This document shows, piece by piece, positions 23,099-34,429 of a stretch of DNA of 64,000 nucleotides (position 1 is the first letter of the stretch; the number at the start of each line of letters is the position of its first letter). Source of the DNA: Achatina immaculata (Eukaryota > Mollusca > Gastropoda > Stylommatophora > Achatinidae); assembly GCA_009760885.1 (NCBI GenBank), contig CM019713.1:21832427-21896426 (forward strand), in the 5' to 3' direction. A program made the translations under genes and the position numbers. The notes beneath the pieces were generated by a model. It was not told where the DNA came from, made no database searches, and saw only the letters and a list, made by a program, of their open reading frames with translations.

Positions 23099-23371
23099 TG
23101 ACCTTGCCACAGCTGACTACCAAGTGTAGTTTAAAAACGTCATTCTGAACAATGCATAGCAGAAATAGAGGCCAGTAGTCACTTCCACCAGATATACGCT
23201 CATTGCAAATAAGCAGTTATTTATGATAGTCTCAGGAATCCCATAAATTAAGAAATAGGAAATTGCCTAAAATATTTCAAATAGTAAACGTACAAAGACA
23301 GCCGGCTCGCGTTTAGACGTGACGTAACTTCCGCTCGATACGCGCACGTGATCTTATCCAAGAGAAGGTTC

Positions 23372-24720
23372 AGTAGAAATGCAGAAAATAGTTGGTGTTC
23401 AACCGCTAAAGGAACGTAGAGACACAAAGGCCATGACCATGGGAGAAAAATTCCTTAGCTCTGTAAACCATCCCCTGAAGGAGAGATTCAATAACTTGGC
23501 ATTAGGACGGCTTAAAAGAAGCAGCTTCATTCATCAGGCCAAGCGTATGCGTAAGCTGATACCTGACCTTCCAACTGTAGTCGCTCCATTATCATCTGTA
23601 TCAGAGCATACACCATGGAAAGAAGCAAATTATACACAAATAACTATTCAGACTGAAGTGAAAGGTGTGCAGAATGGTGAGATGCAGAGCAGTCTTGTAA
23701 GATCAACAGCCACACTTAGTGTTCTAGATGACAAATATCCATGTGACACCTGGATACGTGTGTATACAGATGGATCTGCACATAATGCCATAAAGAATGG
23801 AGGGGCAGGAGCATATATTGAATATCCAAACAACACCATTGACAAGATTTCCATATCCACTGGTAAATACTGCAACAACTTTGATGCAGAAGTTATGGCA
23901 ATTATTGCTGCAGTTGAAAAACTATCAGACTCCAGAATTGATGCATGTCCTGTAGTAATTCTCACAGATGCAAGATCAGTACTGGAAGCTCTTCAGAGCA
24001 ACAAACTACCAGACCTTAAGAATGCCTTGTCAAAAATTGGCTTACAACATGGAATCACTTTGCAATGGATTCCCTCCCACTGTGGGATACCAGGCAATGA
24101 GAAAGCTGACCATCTGGCTAAAGAGGGCACTGAAATGGAGCAACCAGACATACCAATCACCTATAATCAGAAGAAAAGCATGATAAAAACCTACAGGAAG
24201 CCACAAACACCACCACATGATGACTATCACATGCTAAACAGAAAGGAACAAGTCACCATCTTCCGTCTCCGAACAGGACACGGCCGACTCCGAAGTCATA
24301 TGTATACAAAGTTTAAGGTTGGTACTACTAATCTATGTACATGTGCCCAGGTGCCCCAAACTGTGGAACATATCCTCCAGAACTGCATCAACTACGAGAC
24401 ACTGAGAAATAATTACTGGCCCAGTGAAACCACTAAAGAAGATAAGCTCTACGGTTCCATACATGAGTTACAAAAAACAGTGAAATTTATCCAAGAGACA
24501 GGACTGCAGATATAGACAGACAATGCGAACGAAGAAGAAGAAGAAGAAGATCCAAGAGACAGGACTGCAGATATAGACAGACAATGCGAACGAAGAAGAA
24601 GAAGAAGATCCAAGAGACAGGAATGCAGGTATAGACAGACAATGCGAACGAAGAAGAAGAAGAAGAAGATCCAAGAGACAGGACTGCAGATATAGACAGA
24701 CAATGTGTACGAAGAAGAAT
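23372..24720 (+). mobile_element. RNase H-bearing LINE (I-clade-like), 5'-truncated, intact 3' ORF end
   Basis: Same family as 2271-3841 and far better preserved. Similarity between the copies starts at about 23372, so the element is truncated upstream of the end of its RT domain. It ends in a stop at 24513-24515, a short tail and (GAA)n. The last ~60 bases plus GAA run occur four times in tandem (starting near 24490, 24550, 24607 and 24668). Confidence 0.85.
23379..24515 (+). CDS. LINE-encoded RNase H domain with C-terminal zinc-knuckle-like motif
   Basis: An open frame of 378 codons. Residues 1-120 are the linker after the RT (IVGVQPLKERRDT, RLKRSSFIHQAKRM). Residues 127-250 are a ribonuclease HI fold with all expected acidic residues: D131 in YTDGSA, E171 in DAEVMAI, D197 in ILTDARS, and H234 and D244 in IPSHCGIPGNEKADHLAK. 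Residues 320-336 carry C-x-C-(x8)-H-(x4)-C (LCTCAQ and EHILQNC). In the I superclade RNase H removes RNA from the RNA-DNA hybrid during target-primed reverse transcription. The catalytic set is intact, but with the RT missing this copy cannot move on its own. The Met at 23379 is simply the first in the truncated frame. Confidence 0.75.
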   Translation: MQKIVGVQPLKERRDTKAMTMGEKFLSSVNHPLKERFNNLALGRLKRSSFIHQAKRMRKLIPDLPTVVAPLSSVSEHTPWKEANYTQITIQTEVKGVQNGEMQSSLVRSTATLSVLDDKYPCDTWIRVYTDGSAHNAIKNGGAGAYIEYPNNTIDKISISTGKYCNNFDAEVMAIIAAVEKLSDSRIDACPVVILTDARSVLEALQSNKLPDLKNALSKIGLQHGITLQWIPSHCGIPGNEKADHLAKEGTEMEQPDIPITYNQKKSMIKTYRKPQTPPHDDYHMLNRKEQVTIFRLRTGHGRLRSHMYTKFKVGTTNLCTCAQVPQTVEHILQNCINYETLRNNYWPSETTKEDKLYGSIHELQKTVKFIQETGLQI

Positions 24721-25384
24721 GAATGAATAATCTTTATTTTTCAAGGGTAAAGAATTGGGCACGCAGGCCCGTCTTACATTCTGCCCTTCATCACTCCATC
24801 TTTCATTCTTCCCACACACTTGATTTAGTACAAAAATACAAATTAAATTAGTAAAAACATATCAAAAGAGTGTAAGATTTAACTACTACATTCAAGGTAA
24901 AAGAAGAAGAAGAAGAAGAATAAGCTATTTTAGTGCAGGAACAGTGTTCCCTGTGTGAATGTGATGTTGAATTAAGATACGCCAAGTGACATCTAACCTT
25001 TTATGAAGTTCCGGTACTATATTTCCTTTTAAATTCTACATTGGATATTATCTAGTGATTTAAAGGAGGTTGTAGAACTCAGTTTTGTGATATTTTCATT
25101 TATCAAATATGGCGAAGTAGGTTCTTCTATTTTGGGGGTAGTGGCCATGTGTTATCCAGGTTAAGTGCTTTTCTGGTATGCTTCAGGTATTTGCTTCTTT
25201 GAACTAAATTTATCCCATGTAAACGCGTTCTAGTTTAGGAGAACACCGAGCTGTTTAGTGGGAGGATTTATTTAACGAAATCTGAGGCAGTTATTTATTT
25301 GTTTCCAACTTTCAGGACATGCCCTGCAGAATGTAGCTTGCTGTCCTGGCTGTTTGGGCAGCAGAAGGAAATTATGTTGCTATT
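24721..25384. other. Spacer with a possible element end
   Basis: 24714-24900 (gaatgaataatctttatttt, then tcaagggtaaagaattggg) looks like an interspersed-element end but I cannot name it. A further GAA run is at 24901-24921. The rest is AT-rich with no coding frame. Confidence 0.35.
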
Positions 25385-25760
25385 TTCATGAGGACATAAT
25401 CATGTTTGGCTTTATGAGGATATCATCATGTTTAGCTTTACGAGGATATCATCATGTTTGGCTTTATGAGGATATCATCATGTTTGGCTTTATGAGGATA
25501 TCGTCATGTTTGGCTTTACGAGGATATCGTCATGTTTGGCTTTACGAGGATATCATCATGTTTGGCTTTATGATGATATAATCATGTTTGACTTTATGAG
25601 GATATAATCATGTTTGACTTTATGAGGATATCATCATGTTTGGCTTGATGATGATATAATCATGTTTAGCTTTATGAGGATATCATCATGTTTAGCTTTA
25701 TGAGGATATCATCATGGTTGGCTTTATGAGAATATAATCATGTTTGACTGTATGAGGAGA
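25385..25760. repeat. 25-bp minisatellite (~15 copies)
   Basis: Units contain catgtttggctttatgagg followed by atatcat, with several substitutions. Confidence 0.9.
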
Positions 25761-26274
25761 ATATATTTTGTTGATGAGGTAATGTTAATGGTGTGTTTAA
25801 AAGTAGAGATCACTGTCTTGTGTGATGAGAGAAGATAACTATTTTTTAAGAAGGTGATAACTCACGTTCTTGAGGGGGATAGCCTTGTTCATGAGGAGAC
25901 TATTAAACGGATGCTTTAGGAACTATTAGGAGCTGTCATTAAAAAATGACACAGAACTATGTACACTTAGTCTCCTGTGTTTATCGAGAGTTCTGGCTAG
26001 ATTAGGTGCAGGTCTGTATAAAACCACAATAAACCCTGTTGCCCCTGGCAGTGATCCCTTCATTTTCCTCCACATTTTTGTGTTATTTGTTATTTTTGTG
26101 CTGGTAGAGCGCATGGAGAATGAATCTGGCCTGGGGTTATGACGCGACTAGGGACGTAAAGGTTACACACCTGAGTTCCTCTGATTAGGCTTAAACAACG
26201 GACACAACCTAATGGGTTAACCACCCCTCCCCTCCCCCGCCACCCAACTTCTAGTAGAAGTCACATGTCGTCAG

Positions 26275-26850
26275 TCCTTGTCCTGCTATCCGTCTTGTCT
26301 ACATAGTTAATCCTTGTCTACATAGTTAATCATTGTCCTGCTATCCGTCTTGACTAAATAGTTAGTCCTTGTCCTGCTATCCGTCTTGTCTACATAGTTA
26401 ATCCTTGACTACATAGTTAGTCCTTGTCCTGCTATCCGTCTTGTCTACATAGTTAGTCCTTGTCCTGCTATCCGTCTTGTCTACATAGTTAATCCTTGTC
26501 TACATAGTTAATCATTGTCCTGCTATCTGTCTTGACTACATAGTTAGTCCTTGTCCTGCTATCTGTCTTGACTACATAGTTAGTCCTTGTCCTGCTATCC
26601 GTCTTGTCTACATAGTTAATCCTTGTCTACATAGTTAATCATTGTCCTGCTATCCGTCTTGACTACATAGTTAGTCCTTGTCCTGCTATCCGTCTTGACT
26701 ACATAGTTAGTCCTTGTCCTGCTATCCGTCTTGACTACATAGTTAGTCCTTGTCCTGCTATCCGTCTTGACTACAAAGTTAGTCCTTGTCCTGCTATCTG
26801 TACTGTCTACAAAGTTTGTCTTTGTCCAGCTATCTGTCTTGTCTACAAAG
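26275..26850. repeat. Composite 36-bp tandem array
   Basis: The module cttgtcctgctatccgtctt plus gactacatagttagtc is repeated. In places a shorter ctacatagttaatccttgt module is inserted, giving a mixed period. Confidence 0.9.
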
Positions 26851-26919
26851 CCCCACACAGCCATTGGCCACTGACTGGTCACACGACGAATACAACCACA
26901 TGCTCCTTCGCAGCACATC

Positions 26920-26981
26920 ACCAGTCTCTCTAATATTATCATCATCAGTCTCTCTAATATTATCATCATCAATCTCACTAA

Positions 26982-27025
<44 letters not shown>

Positions 27026-27655
27026 GTGTCTCTAAAATTATCATCACCAGTCTCTCTAATATTATTATCACCAGTCTCTTTAATATTATCATCATCAGTC
27101 TCTCTATTATCAGTATCAGTCTATCTACTATTATCACCATTATCAGTCTCTCTAATATTATCATCATTATCGATCTCTATTATATTATTATCATCAGTGT
27201 CTCTAATATTATCATGATTATCAGCCTCTCTAATATTATCATCATCAGTCTCTCTACTACTATCATCACTATTAGTCTCTCTAATATTATAATCATCAGT
27301 CTCTCTTATGTTATCATCATTATCAGTCTCTCTAATATTATCATCATTAGTCTATCGATTGTTATCATCATTATCACCCTCTCTAATATTATCATTATCA
27401 GTCTCTCTATTATTATCGTCTTCAATCTCTCTAAAATTATCATCATCGCCCTCTCTAATATTATCACTACCAGACTTTCTAATATTATCGTCATTATCAG
27501 TCTCTAATATTATCATCAGCATCATCATTATCATCAGTCTCTCTAATATTATCATCATCATCAGCCTCTCTAATTTTATCATCATTATTAGTCTCTCTAA
27601 TGCCATCATCAGTCTCTATAATGTTATCACCATCATCATCATTCTCTCATCATCA
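26920..27655. repeat. ~24-bp minisatellite grading into (ATC)n
   Basis: Units of agtctctctaatattatcat with variable atc/att runs, plus a pure (atc)n segment near 26980-27020. Confidence 0.9.
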
Positions 27656-27689
27656 TCTACATATATATTACCGTGTCGGAAGACCCACA

Positions 27690-27960
27690 GTGATGCTGGA
27701 TGAGATCTTTAACCCAAAGTTCAACTCCCCCCTGTGCCCAGTCTCTACGTTCACGGCCCTCCTTCTGTATAATAACCTTTGCTAGCTGAGGTCGGTCCTG
27801 TACCCGTAACTAACCATCGCCTTTAGGCTCTTTGTCTAGATTACAAATTGACTTTATTGTATCTTCAGCCTCAGTCATCCAGGATCTGCCTCGTTTGAGG
27901 CGTCTTCCCTTTATCAACTCTAACTCCTTATGGAGAGGATGATCCTTCATGCCAGTAAAC
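27690..27960 (-). other. Unrecognised open segment, possibly element-derived
   Basis: On the - strand it reads HPLHKELELIKGRRLKRGRS and WMTEAEDTIKSICN, then after a stop RDWAQGGVELWVKD. The base composition and Lys/Arg/Glu pattern resemble LINE C-termini or a host exon, but no motif settles it. No clean splice sites seen. Confidence 0.25.
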
Positions 27961-27989
27961 AAAAAGATGACAACAAGAGTTGATAAAAA

Positions 27990-28260
27990 GATGACACAAA
28001 AAAAAAAAACTGGAAGTAGCAGAGATGTGGTTTCAGAGAAAGATACAACAAATATACTGAACAGACAAAAAAAAAAAAAAGACAACGAAGAGGTCTTCAA
28101 AGAAGTATCAGAACAACAGAGAGTAGAGTTTCAGAACAACAACAAAAATCTAGTTTCAGAACAACAACAAAAATCTAGTTTCAGAACAACAACAACAACA
28201 AAAAAAAACTAGCGATTCAGAAAAAAAAATTAGAGTTTCTGAGCAACAAAAACTAGACAG
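27990..28260. repeat. Satellite (aaaactagagtttcagaac), left block
   Basis: Degenerate ~23-bp units of tagtttcagaacaacaacaa, in the same orientation as the block at 32625-32960. The Penelope-like pair lies between the two. Confidence 0.8.
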
Positions 28261-28409
28261 ATAAAAGGGGTGGTGACTAGCAAAACTGTTTTAAATAGTA
28301 AAGGTAGATAGAGGTGTATGGTGCAGTTTTACAAAGCGGCAGAGGGAGTGAGTAAAGTGAGAAAAAATGAATAGAAAGTATGAGAATGTATAAATGAAAA
28401 ACATACAAC

Positions 28410-28455
28410 ATCCGATATTTCAGCGTGTCTTTTTCGAGAAATACATGTACAAACG
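28410..28455 (-). ncRNA. Hammerhead-ribozyme-like relic in Penelope copy A
   Basis: On the - strand CTCGAAAAAG, then a short stem, then CTGAAATATC. Compared with the hammerhead core carried by many PLEs (CUGAUGA, stem II, GAAA), the first core strand is altered. See the matching site in copy B. Confidence 0.35.
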
Positions 28456-29658
28456 AGACAAAAAATATATAACTAAACGAAGAACGTATCTTAATATGGC
28501 CTCCTCCAGAAGTAGGAAACAGAGAAATGCATGTCCACTAGAAGAAGCATAGAGACCATGCGGGGCCACACAAAGGATAAGCCGATAGGGCCAATCGTAA
28601 AGAAGAGGTGATGAGAAAGGAGGAAATCAGGTGGTTCAATGGGGGAGGGCAATAGAAACATGATAGCCACTAGAGGAGAAGATGTCGGGGAGGAGGGAGG
28701 GGGAAAGGGGAAGCGAAGAGATAATGAATAAAGAACATAAACACCTGCAGGCAGGAAATATGAAACTGGGGAATAGAACAAGACCCTATAAACACCAATA
28801 TGTTGCCAGAGAAGAAAAGAGGGTGGCGATAGGGAGGGGTAGCTAGGAGAAAGAAAGTAGAGCAAAAAAAGGGAGGGTGGAAAACTAAAGAAGTTACAGA
28901 AAGCTGAAGACGTTGCTAATTCCAGCTGGGTGGAGACAGCTTGCCTGGAAAATAAAGCGCTGTTCTATGACCATCCGAGATCGTACATCAGCAGAACAAG
29001 AGCGAATCGCACTAACAGAAATGTTCTGTTTTCCCCTGTGGTTGCTAAGGCAAAAATGTTTAGCCACTGTTGTCCATGCCCTCTTAGAAATATCATTAAG
29101 ATGTTAGCGAAAACGATCTCCTAAGCGTAAACCGGTCTCCCCTATGTACTTCATACCACAAAGTTTGCACAAAATAGCATAAATAACATTGCGTGAAGTG
29201 CAGGTGAAACCCTCATGAACTGATAAAGTGGACTTAGGGAAGGAGATCTGGCTGGCCTCTACAGCAAACGTACAAGTGTTGCATCTACGGCGTCAGCAGT
29301 GTCTGGTGCCATAAAAAGTGTCATCTGTCGTAAGGTGACTACGAACTAAAAGGTTCCTGAGGTTCTTGTCCCGTCTGTAGACCACCAATGGGGGTTCCCC
29401 AAAAAGGTCACGTGAATCAGGCTCCGTCTGGAGGAGATGGAGATGGCGAAACAGTATGTTTTTAACTGCCAAGCTATGAGAGTGGTGCGTGAGTACTAAT
29501 TTAACTCTGTCCGAGCTACAGTACGGTTTAGTAGTGAGGGCTTGTTGCCGCGATATATGGCTGATGCGGTTCCAAGATGACAAGAGAACATGTTCTGGAT
29601 AGCCGCGTTGACGGAAGAAATCTAGCATTTTATGGTCTTGATCCTGGAAATCCAAATC

Positions 29659-30549
29659 CTAAGTACACAAACGTCGCAACCTAAGAAGCTGGGAAAGAGA
29701 AACAGAGTCCTTACACGATCTGGGATGGGAGGAAGAGTACAAGAGATAGCTGTGAGAGTCTGTAGGTTTATAGTGGACAGAAGTAGTAAGTCCGGTAGGG
29801 CCTATAGTAACAGCAATGTCGAGAAAGTTAGCGGAAGTAGCAGAGACATGGGAGGTGAAAGAAATGACAGGATTGTACTCCTTAAGAAAACTGATAAAGT
29901 TGTCAAGATATTCCTCTAGCATTGATGTAATCCCAATGCTCTCATCTATGTAGCGTCTATAGAAGGCGGGAAAGGGGCCTCTAAAGGCTCTCAGAACCTT
30001 GTGCTCGAAGTGGGTCATGAACAGACATGCGTACCTGCGGCCCATTGTGATACCCATGGCCACACCACCAATCTGGTCGAAGTAAAGGTCATTGAATTCA
30101 AAAGAATTGAGTTGGAGGACAAGTTGTGTAAAGCGCAGAATCGTAGACGTAGGAATAGAAGGATTGCGTCTTTTGTTCAGAAAGAACTTGACGGCCTGAA
30201 GTCCCTGATCATGCGGGATGGATGTGTATAAGGATACTACATCAAGGGTGAAGATACGGTAGGTGTGACCAGGCAGGAGTGTAAGGGTCTCAAAAGCAAT
30301 GAGAGCATGATTCGTGTCCTTAAGATAAGTGGGCAGACTAGTAACCAGAGGTTGAAAGATACTGTCAAGAAAATCAGAGATTTGTTCCGTAGGGCAGGAA
30401 CAAGCAGACACTATGGGCCTTTCCGGGTTGCCTGGTTTGTGTATCTTAGGGAGTAAATGAAAGGATGGTTTCCCTAAGCAGCTGTCACGGATGTGAAGAT
30501 GAGTAGCCGAGGGAGAAAGACCAGTCTTGTGGATGAGCTCGTTGATCAT
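29659..30549 (-). pseudogene. Penelope-like reverse transcriptase fragment
   Basis: A frame of 296 codons covering the RT fingers and palm. The palm A motif TLDVVSLYTSIPHD is intact. The B-like motif reads GVAMGITMGRRYACLFM, where PLEs usually have TPMGP. The C motif reads YIDE, where YIDD is expected, which would remove a metal-binding Asp. Confidence 0.8.
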
Positions 30550-30990
30550 GTCACGAACATGGTGGTTGTTGGCCAGAGTCGGATCTTGAGGGCGAGAGGC
30601 ATAAAATTCTGTGTTGCTCAGCTGGCCCCGCCCTTGTCTGCACTCTTGATCACGATATCTCGCCTGCGCTGGAGTTGTGAAAGTGCGCGCTGCTCCCCGG
30701 GGGTCAGGTTAGAGTGTCGTACACGGGGAAGGCGAAATTTGCGGATTTCACGGAGAATCTGATCAATGTAGAGGTCCAAGGAACGAGACGCTCCTGCTGA
30801 AGGTGTCCAGGTGGATGGTTGTTTGGAGAACCAAGAGAAACGGTTATCGTCGGAAGTGGACTGGAATGATGACAGTTGAGACGCGTCTTGGAAATGGAAC
30901 TTCAAACCCAGTCTGCGATGGAAACGATGGACATCTTGAAGGAGTGAGAACTGGTCAGTAGAAGGACTGAGAGGAACAAACCTTTCCCCA

Positions 30991-32621
30991 GGAGAGCATG
31001 TCTGTTATGGGCCACTTCGAACACAAGGTTCTGAGAGCGTTTAGAGGCCCCTTTCTCGCCTTCTATAGACACTACATAGATGAGGGCATTGGGATCATAT
31101 CAATGCCAGAGGAATATCTTGACAACTTTCTGTTTTGTTAAGGAGTACAATCCTGTCATTTCTTTCACCTCCCATGTACTCTTCCTCCCATCCCAGATCG
31201 TGTAAGGACTCTGTTTCTCTTTCCCAGCTTCTTAGGTTGCGACGTTTGTGTACTTAGGATTTGGATTTCCAGGATCAAGACCATAAAATGCTAGATTTCT
31301 TCCGTCAACGCTGCTATCCAGAAAATGTTCTCTTGTCATCTTGGAACTGCGTCAGCCATATATCGCGGCAACAAGCCCTCACTACTAAACCGTACTGTAG
31401 CTCAGAAATAGTTAACTGGTACTCACGCACCACTCTCATAGCTTGGCAGTTAAAAACATAGTGTTTCGCCATCTCCATCTTATCCAGACCGAGCCTGATA
31501 CACGTGACCTTTTTGGGGAACCCTCACTGGTGGCCTACAGACGGGACAAGAATCTCAGGAACCTTTTAGTTCGTAGTCACCTTAAGACAGATGACACTTT
31601 TTATGGCACCAGACACTGCGGACGCCGTAGATGCAACACTTGTCTGTTTGCTGTCGAGGCCAGCCAGATCTCCTTTCCTAAGTCCACGTTATCAGTTCAG
31701 GAGGGTTTCACCTGCACTTCACGCAATGTTATTTATGCTATTTTGTGCAAACTTTGTGGTATGAAGTACATAGGGGAGACCGGTTTACACTTAGGAGATC
31801 GTTTTCGCTAACATCTTAATGATATTTCTAAGAGGGCATGGACACCTGTGGCTAAACATTTTTGCCTCAGCAACCACAGGCGAAAACAGGGCATTTCTGT
31901 TAATGCAATCCGCTCTTGTTCTGTTGATGTACGATCTCGGATGGTCATAGAACAGCGCTTTATTTTCCGGGCTGGCTGTCTCCACCCAGTTGGAATTAAC
32001 AATGTCTTCAGCTTTCTGTAACTTCTTTAGTTTTCCACCCTCCCTTTTTTTTTGCTCTACTTTCTTTCTCCTAGCTACCCCTCCCTATCGCCACCCTCTT
32101 TTCTTCTCTGGCAACATATTGGTGTTTATAGGGTTGTTCTATTCCCCAGTTTCATATTTCCTGCCTGCAGGTGTTTATGTTCTTCATTCATTATCTTTTC
32201 GCTTCCCCTTTCCCCCTCCCTCCCCCCGGACACCTTCTCCACTAGCAGCTATCATGTTTCTATTGCCCTCGCCCATTGAACCACCTGTTTTCCTCCTTTC
32301 TCATCATCTCTTCTTTACGATTGGCCCTATCGGCTTATCCTTTGTGTGGTCACGCGTGGTCTCTATGCTTCTTCTAGTGGACATGCATTTCTCTGTTTCC
32401 TACTTCTGAAGGATGCCATATTAAGATACGTTCTTCGTTTAGTTATATATTTTTTGTCTCGTTTGTGCATGTAATCCTCGAAAAAGGCTCACGCCGAAAT
32501 ATCGGATGTTGTATGTTTTTCATGTATACATTCTCATACTCTCTATTCGTTTTTTATCACTTTACTCAGTCCCTCCTCCACTTTGTAAAACTACACCATA
32601 CACCTCTATCTACCTTTATTA
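30991..32621 (+). mobile_element. Penelope-like element, copy B, inverted relative to copy A
   Basis: Starts abruptly inside the RT (YRHYIDEGIGI frame near 31060-31095) and runs through the connector (31261-31460, in a shifted frame), 31443-31811 (NLLVRSHLKTDDTFYGTRHC, CNTC, VIYAILCKLCGMKYIGETG) and a non-coding 3' part. It ends near 32621 with cctctatctaccttta, the reverse complement of the start of copy A. The pair is head to head with 3' ends outward. A TAA follows RFR here too, at the same position as in copy A. Confidence 0.85.
32465..32510 (+). ncRNA. Hammerhead-ribozyme-like relic in Penelope copy B
   Basis: CTCGAAAAAGGC, loop TCAC, GCCGAAATATC: stem II (GGC/GCC) and the GAAA strand fit a hammerhead, while CUGAUGA is replaced by CTCGAAA. 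Self-cleavage is therefore doubtful. Confidence 0.4.
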
Positions 32622-32624
32622 ACA

Positions 32625-32965
32625 AAAAATAGAGTATCAGAACAATAAAAAGTAAAATGTCAGTACAACAAAAACTAGAGTTTCAGAACACTAAAAACTG
32701 GAATTTCAGAACAACAAAAACTAGAGTTTCAGAAAGACAAAAACTAGAGTTTCAGAACAACACAAAGTAGAGTTTCAGGACAACAAAAATTAGAGTTCCA
32801 GAACAATAAAAACTAGATTTTCAGAACTACAAAATAGAGTTTCAGAACAATATAAACTAGAGTTTCAGAATAGCAAAATCTAGAATTTTAGAACAACAAA
32901 AACTAGAGTTTCAGAACAACAAAAACTAAAGATTCAGAAGAACAAAAATTAGCAACAAAAACTGG
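32625..32965. repeat. Satellite (aacaaaaactagagtttcag), right block
   Basis: About 14 units of ~23 bp, same family and strand as 27990-28260. Confidence 0.85.
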
Positions 32966-33009
32966 TTCTAAAGATTGTTATCGCTGGAGGTAGGATGAGG
33001 GATACGCTC

Positions 33010-33484
33010 GCCACTTGAATTAAATGTCTCCAAGGCGTGCGTCTCAAATAGCCTCTGACAGTCAAGTCCAGTCCTGGCCTTCTCGTGGCAGAACTGTTCA
33101 AACTGACAGGAGAAGAGACGAAGGCGAATATCTGGCGCCTGAAAACCAGACGCTTCGGGTAGATGAGAGTCTTGTTTGGTAGCTCATCTAGAAGAATGAA
33201 AACTGATTTAAAACTCGCTGCTGGCGAGATTCTTCAAGTGCCGTGCGTGGGGTGAAACTCCTCCCGGCCAATGAAGAAAAATGCGTTTAGGGTTGTCGCG
33301 CAGCGAGGTCGTGGAAAAGGTGATGGAAAGGATTAAGTGAAGTTTAATCGGTATGGCCAGTAGTCTCCCGGTGAAGACTACTCATACCACGGCACCTCTG
33401 CTCTAGAGGCCGGCCATGTCCTATATACACCCACACTGGGGCAATATGCCTAAACCGGCCTAACCTATGGGTGAAAATTGATGG
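33010..33484 (+). mobile_element. Partial copy of the 33-35 kb non-coding element
   Basis: Ends with ctactcataccacggcacct, agaggccggccatgtcctat and aaaccggcctaacc, in the same orientation as 34430-34530. It appears to be a + strand fragment lying left of the inverted pair. Confidence 0.5.
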
Positions 33485-34200
33485 CTACTTCTTCTTCTTC
33501 TTCTTCGTTCGTTTCTACCACCAAGACCGCGCTGTGATCCTACTGAATTTACGCCTGTGGTCCTCGTTAGGTCCCGTGGTGTCCTGTGTGGTCCCCAAAA
33601 GAGATCCCCGAGAGGACCACAAGGGGTTCAGAGTATCACAGGGCTTTAGCCTGTATTCTTGGTGGGTCTCTGAAGCAGATTGCGTGACACCGTGGTTTTC
33701 ATTGCACCAGTTTAGTCTAGAGTTGGACGTTCTCACCGGAAGACCTCGACGTGTTTAGGATATCAGTTCATCCCCGCTGGGTGAGAGGTGGTAGCCCACC
33801 TAGGCCAGAGTTGGACCTTCTCACCGGAAAACCTCGACGTGTTTTGAGATACCCGTGTATCACCGCCGGGTGAGAGGTGGTTGCCCATCCAGTCCAGGGT
33901 TGGACGTTCTCACCGGAAAACCTCAGCGTGATTAGGATACGCAAACATCCCCGCCGGGTGAGAGGTGGTTGCCCATCTAGACTGCCCTGGTCCAGTGTCT
34001 CCGACTTCAGCATTTTGTGGTCGCGGCCGCTACCCTTCCTAGTTGTGACCAGGATGGAGCTTTTGTCCAGGAGGACGAATCCTCGCCACTGGTGACTTCC
34101 ACCCCTGGGTTGAGCCGATTTAGGCATATTAACCCAGTATGGGCGTGTTTGGGACGTGACCGACCTCTACAGCAGAGGTACTGTGACATGCGTAGCCTTC
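33485..34200 (-). mobile_element. Long inverted repeat, left arm, with (CTT)n outer end
   Basis: Begins with cttcttcttcttcttcttcg, then tttctaccaccaagac and gatcctactgaatttac. It contains three ~85-bp internal units (cttctcaccggaaaacctcg, then gggtgagaggtggttgccca), and ends with ttcagcattttgtggtcgcg and the aggaggacgaatcct region. The reverse complement of 34430-34985 matches in the same order. No protein is evident; it behaves like a non-autonomous element whose 3' end is the GAA/CTT run. Confidence 0.75.
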
Positions 34201-34429
34201 AAGATTCACCCCTGGTGTGAGCCGGTTTAGGCATAATTCACCAGTATGGGTGTATATCAGGCGTGACCAACCTCTAGAGCGGAGGTGGCATGACATGTCT
34301 ATCCATCAAGTTTCACCCCTGGTGTGTGCCGGTTTAGGCAAATTTCACCAGTGTAGGTGTATTTCGGACGTGGCCGGCCTCTAGAGCAGAGGCGCCGTGG
34401 TATGTGTAGCTCTCGCAGAGATACTCCTG
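34201..34429. repeat. Spacer of the long inverted repeat
   Basis: Holds two more ~95-bp direct units (ggtgtgagccggtttaggc, then ctctagagcggaggtgg), homologous to the inner part of the arms. Confidence 0.65.

Larger units (their letters stand above)
28301..30990 (-). mobile_element. Penelope-like element, copy A (reverse transcriptase plus GIY-YIG)
   Basis: Read on the - strand, 30905-30618 gives the N-terminal region (LDLYIDQILREIRKF, QRRRDIVIKSADKGGAS). After a frameshift, 30549-29659 gives the RT with LLPKIHKPGNPERPIVSAC, FTLDVVSLYTSIPHDQGLQA and YRRYIDES. After another frame break, 29655-29293 gives the connector (YRRDKNLRNLLVRS). Then come CNTC and a GIY-YIG nuclease core, VIYAILCKLCGMKYIGETG, near 29200-29130. 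A TAA follows RFR directly. PLEs are retroelements with telomerase-like RTs and a GIY-YIG nuclease. Frame breaks mean it is inactive. The outer (3') end near 28301 reads taaaggtagatagaggtgta. Confidence 0.85.

Noticed and set aside
22638..23148. Cys/Leu/Tyr-rich repeat protein
   Set aside because: A 17-bp unit gives an 17-residue period in all three frames; it is a minisatellite.
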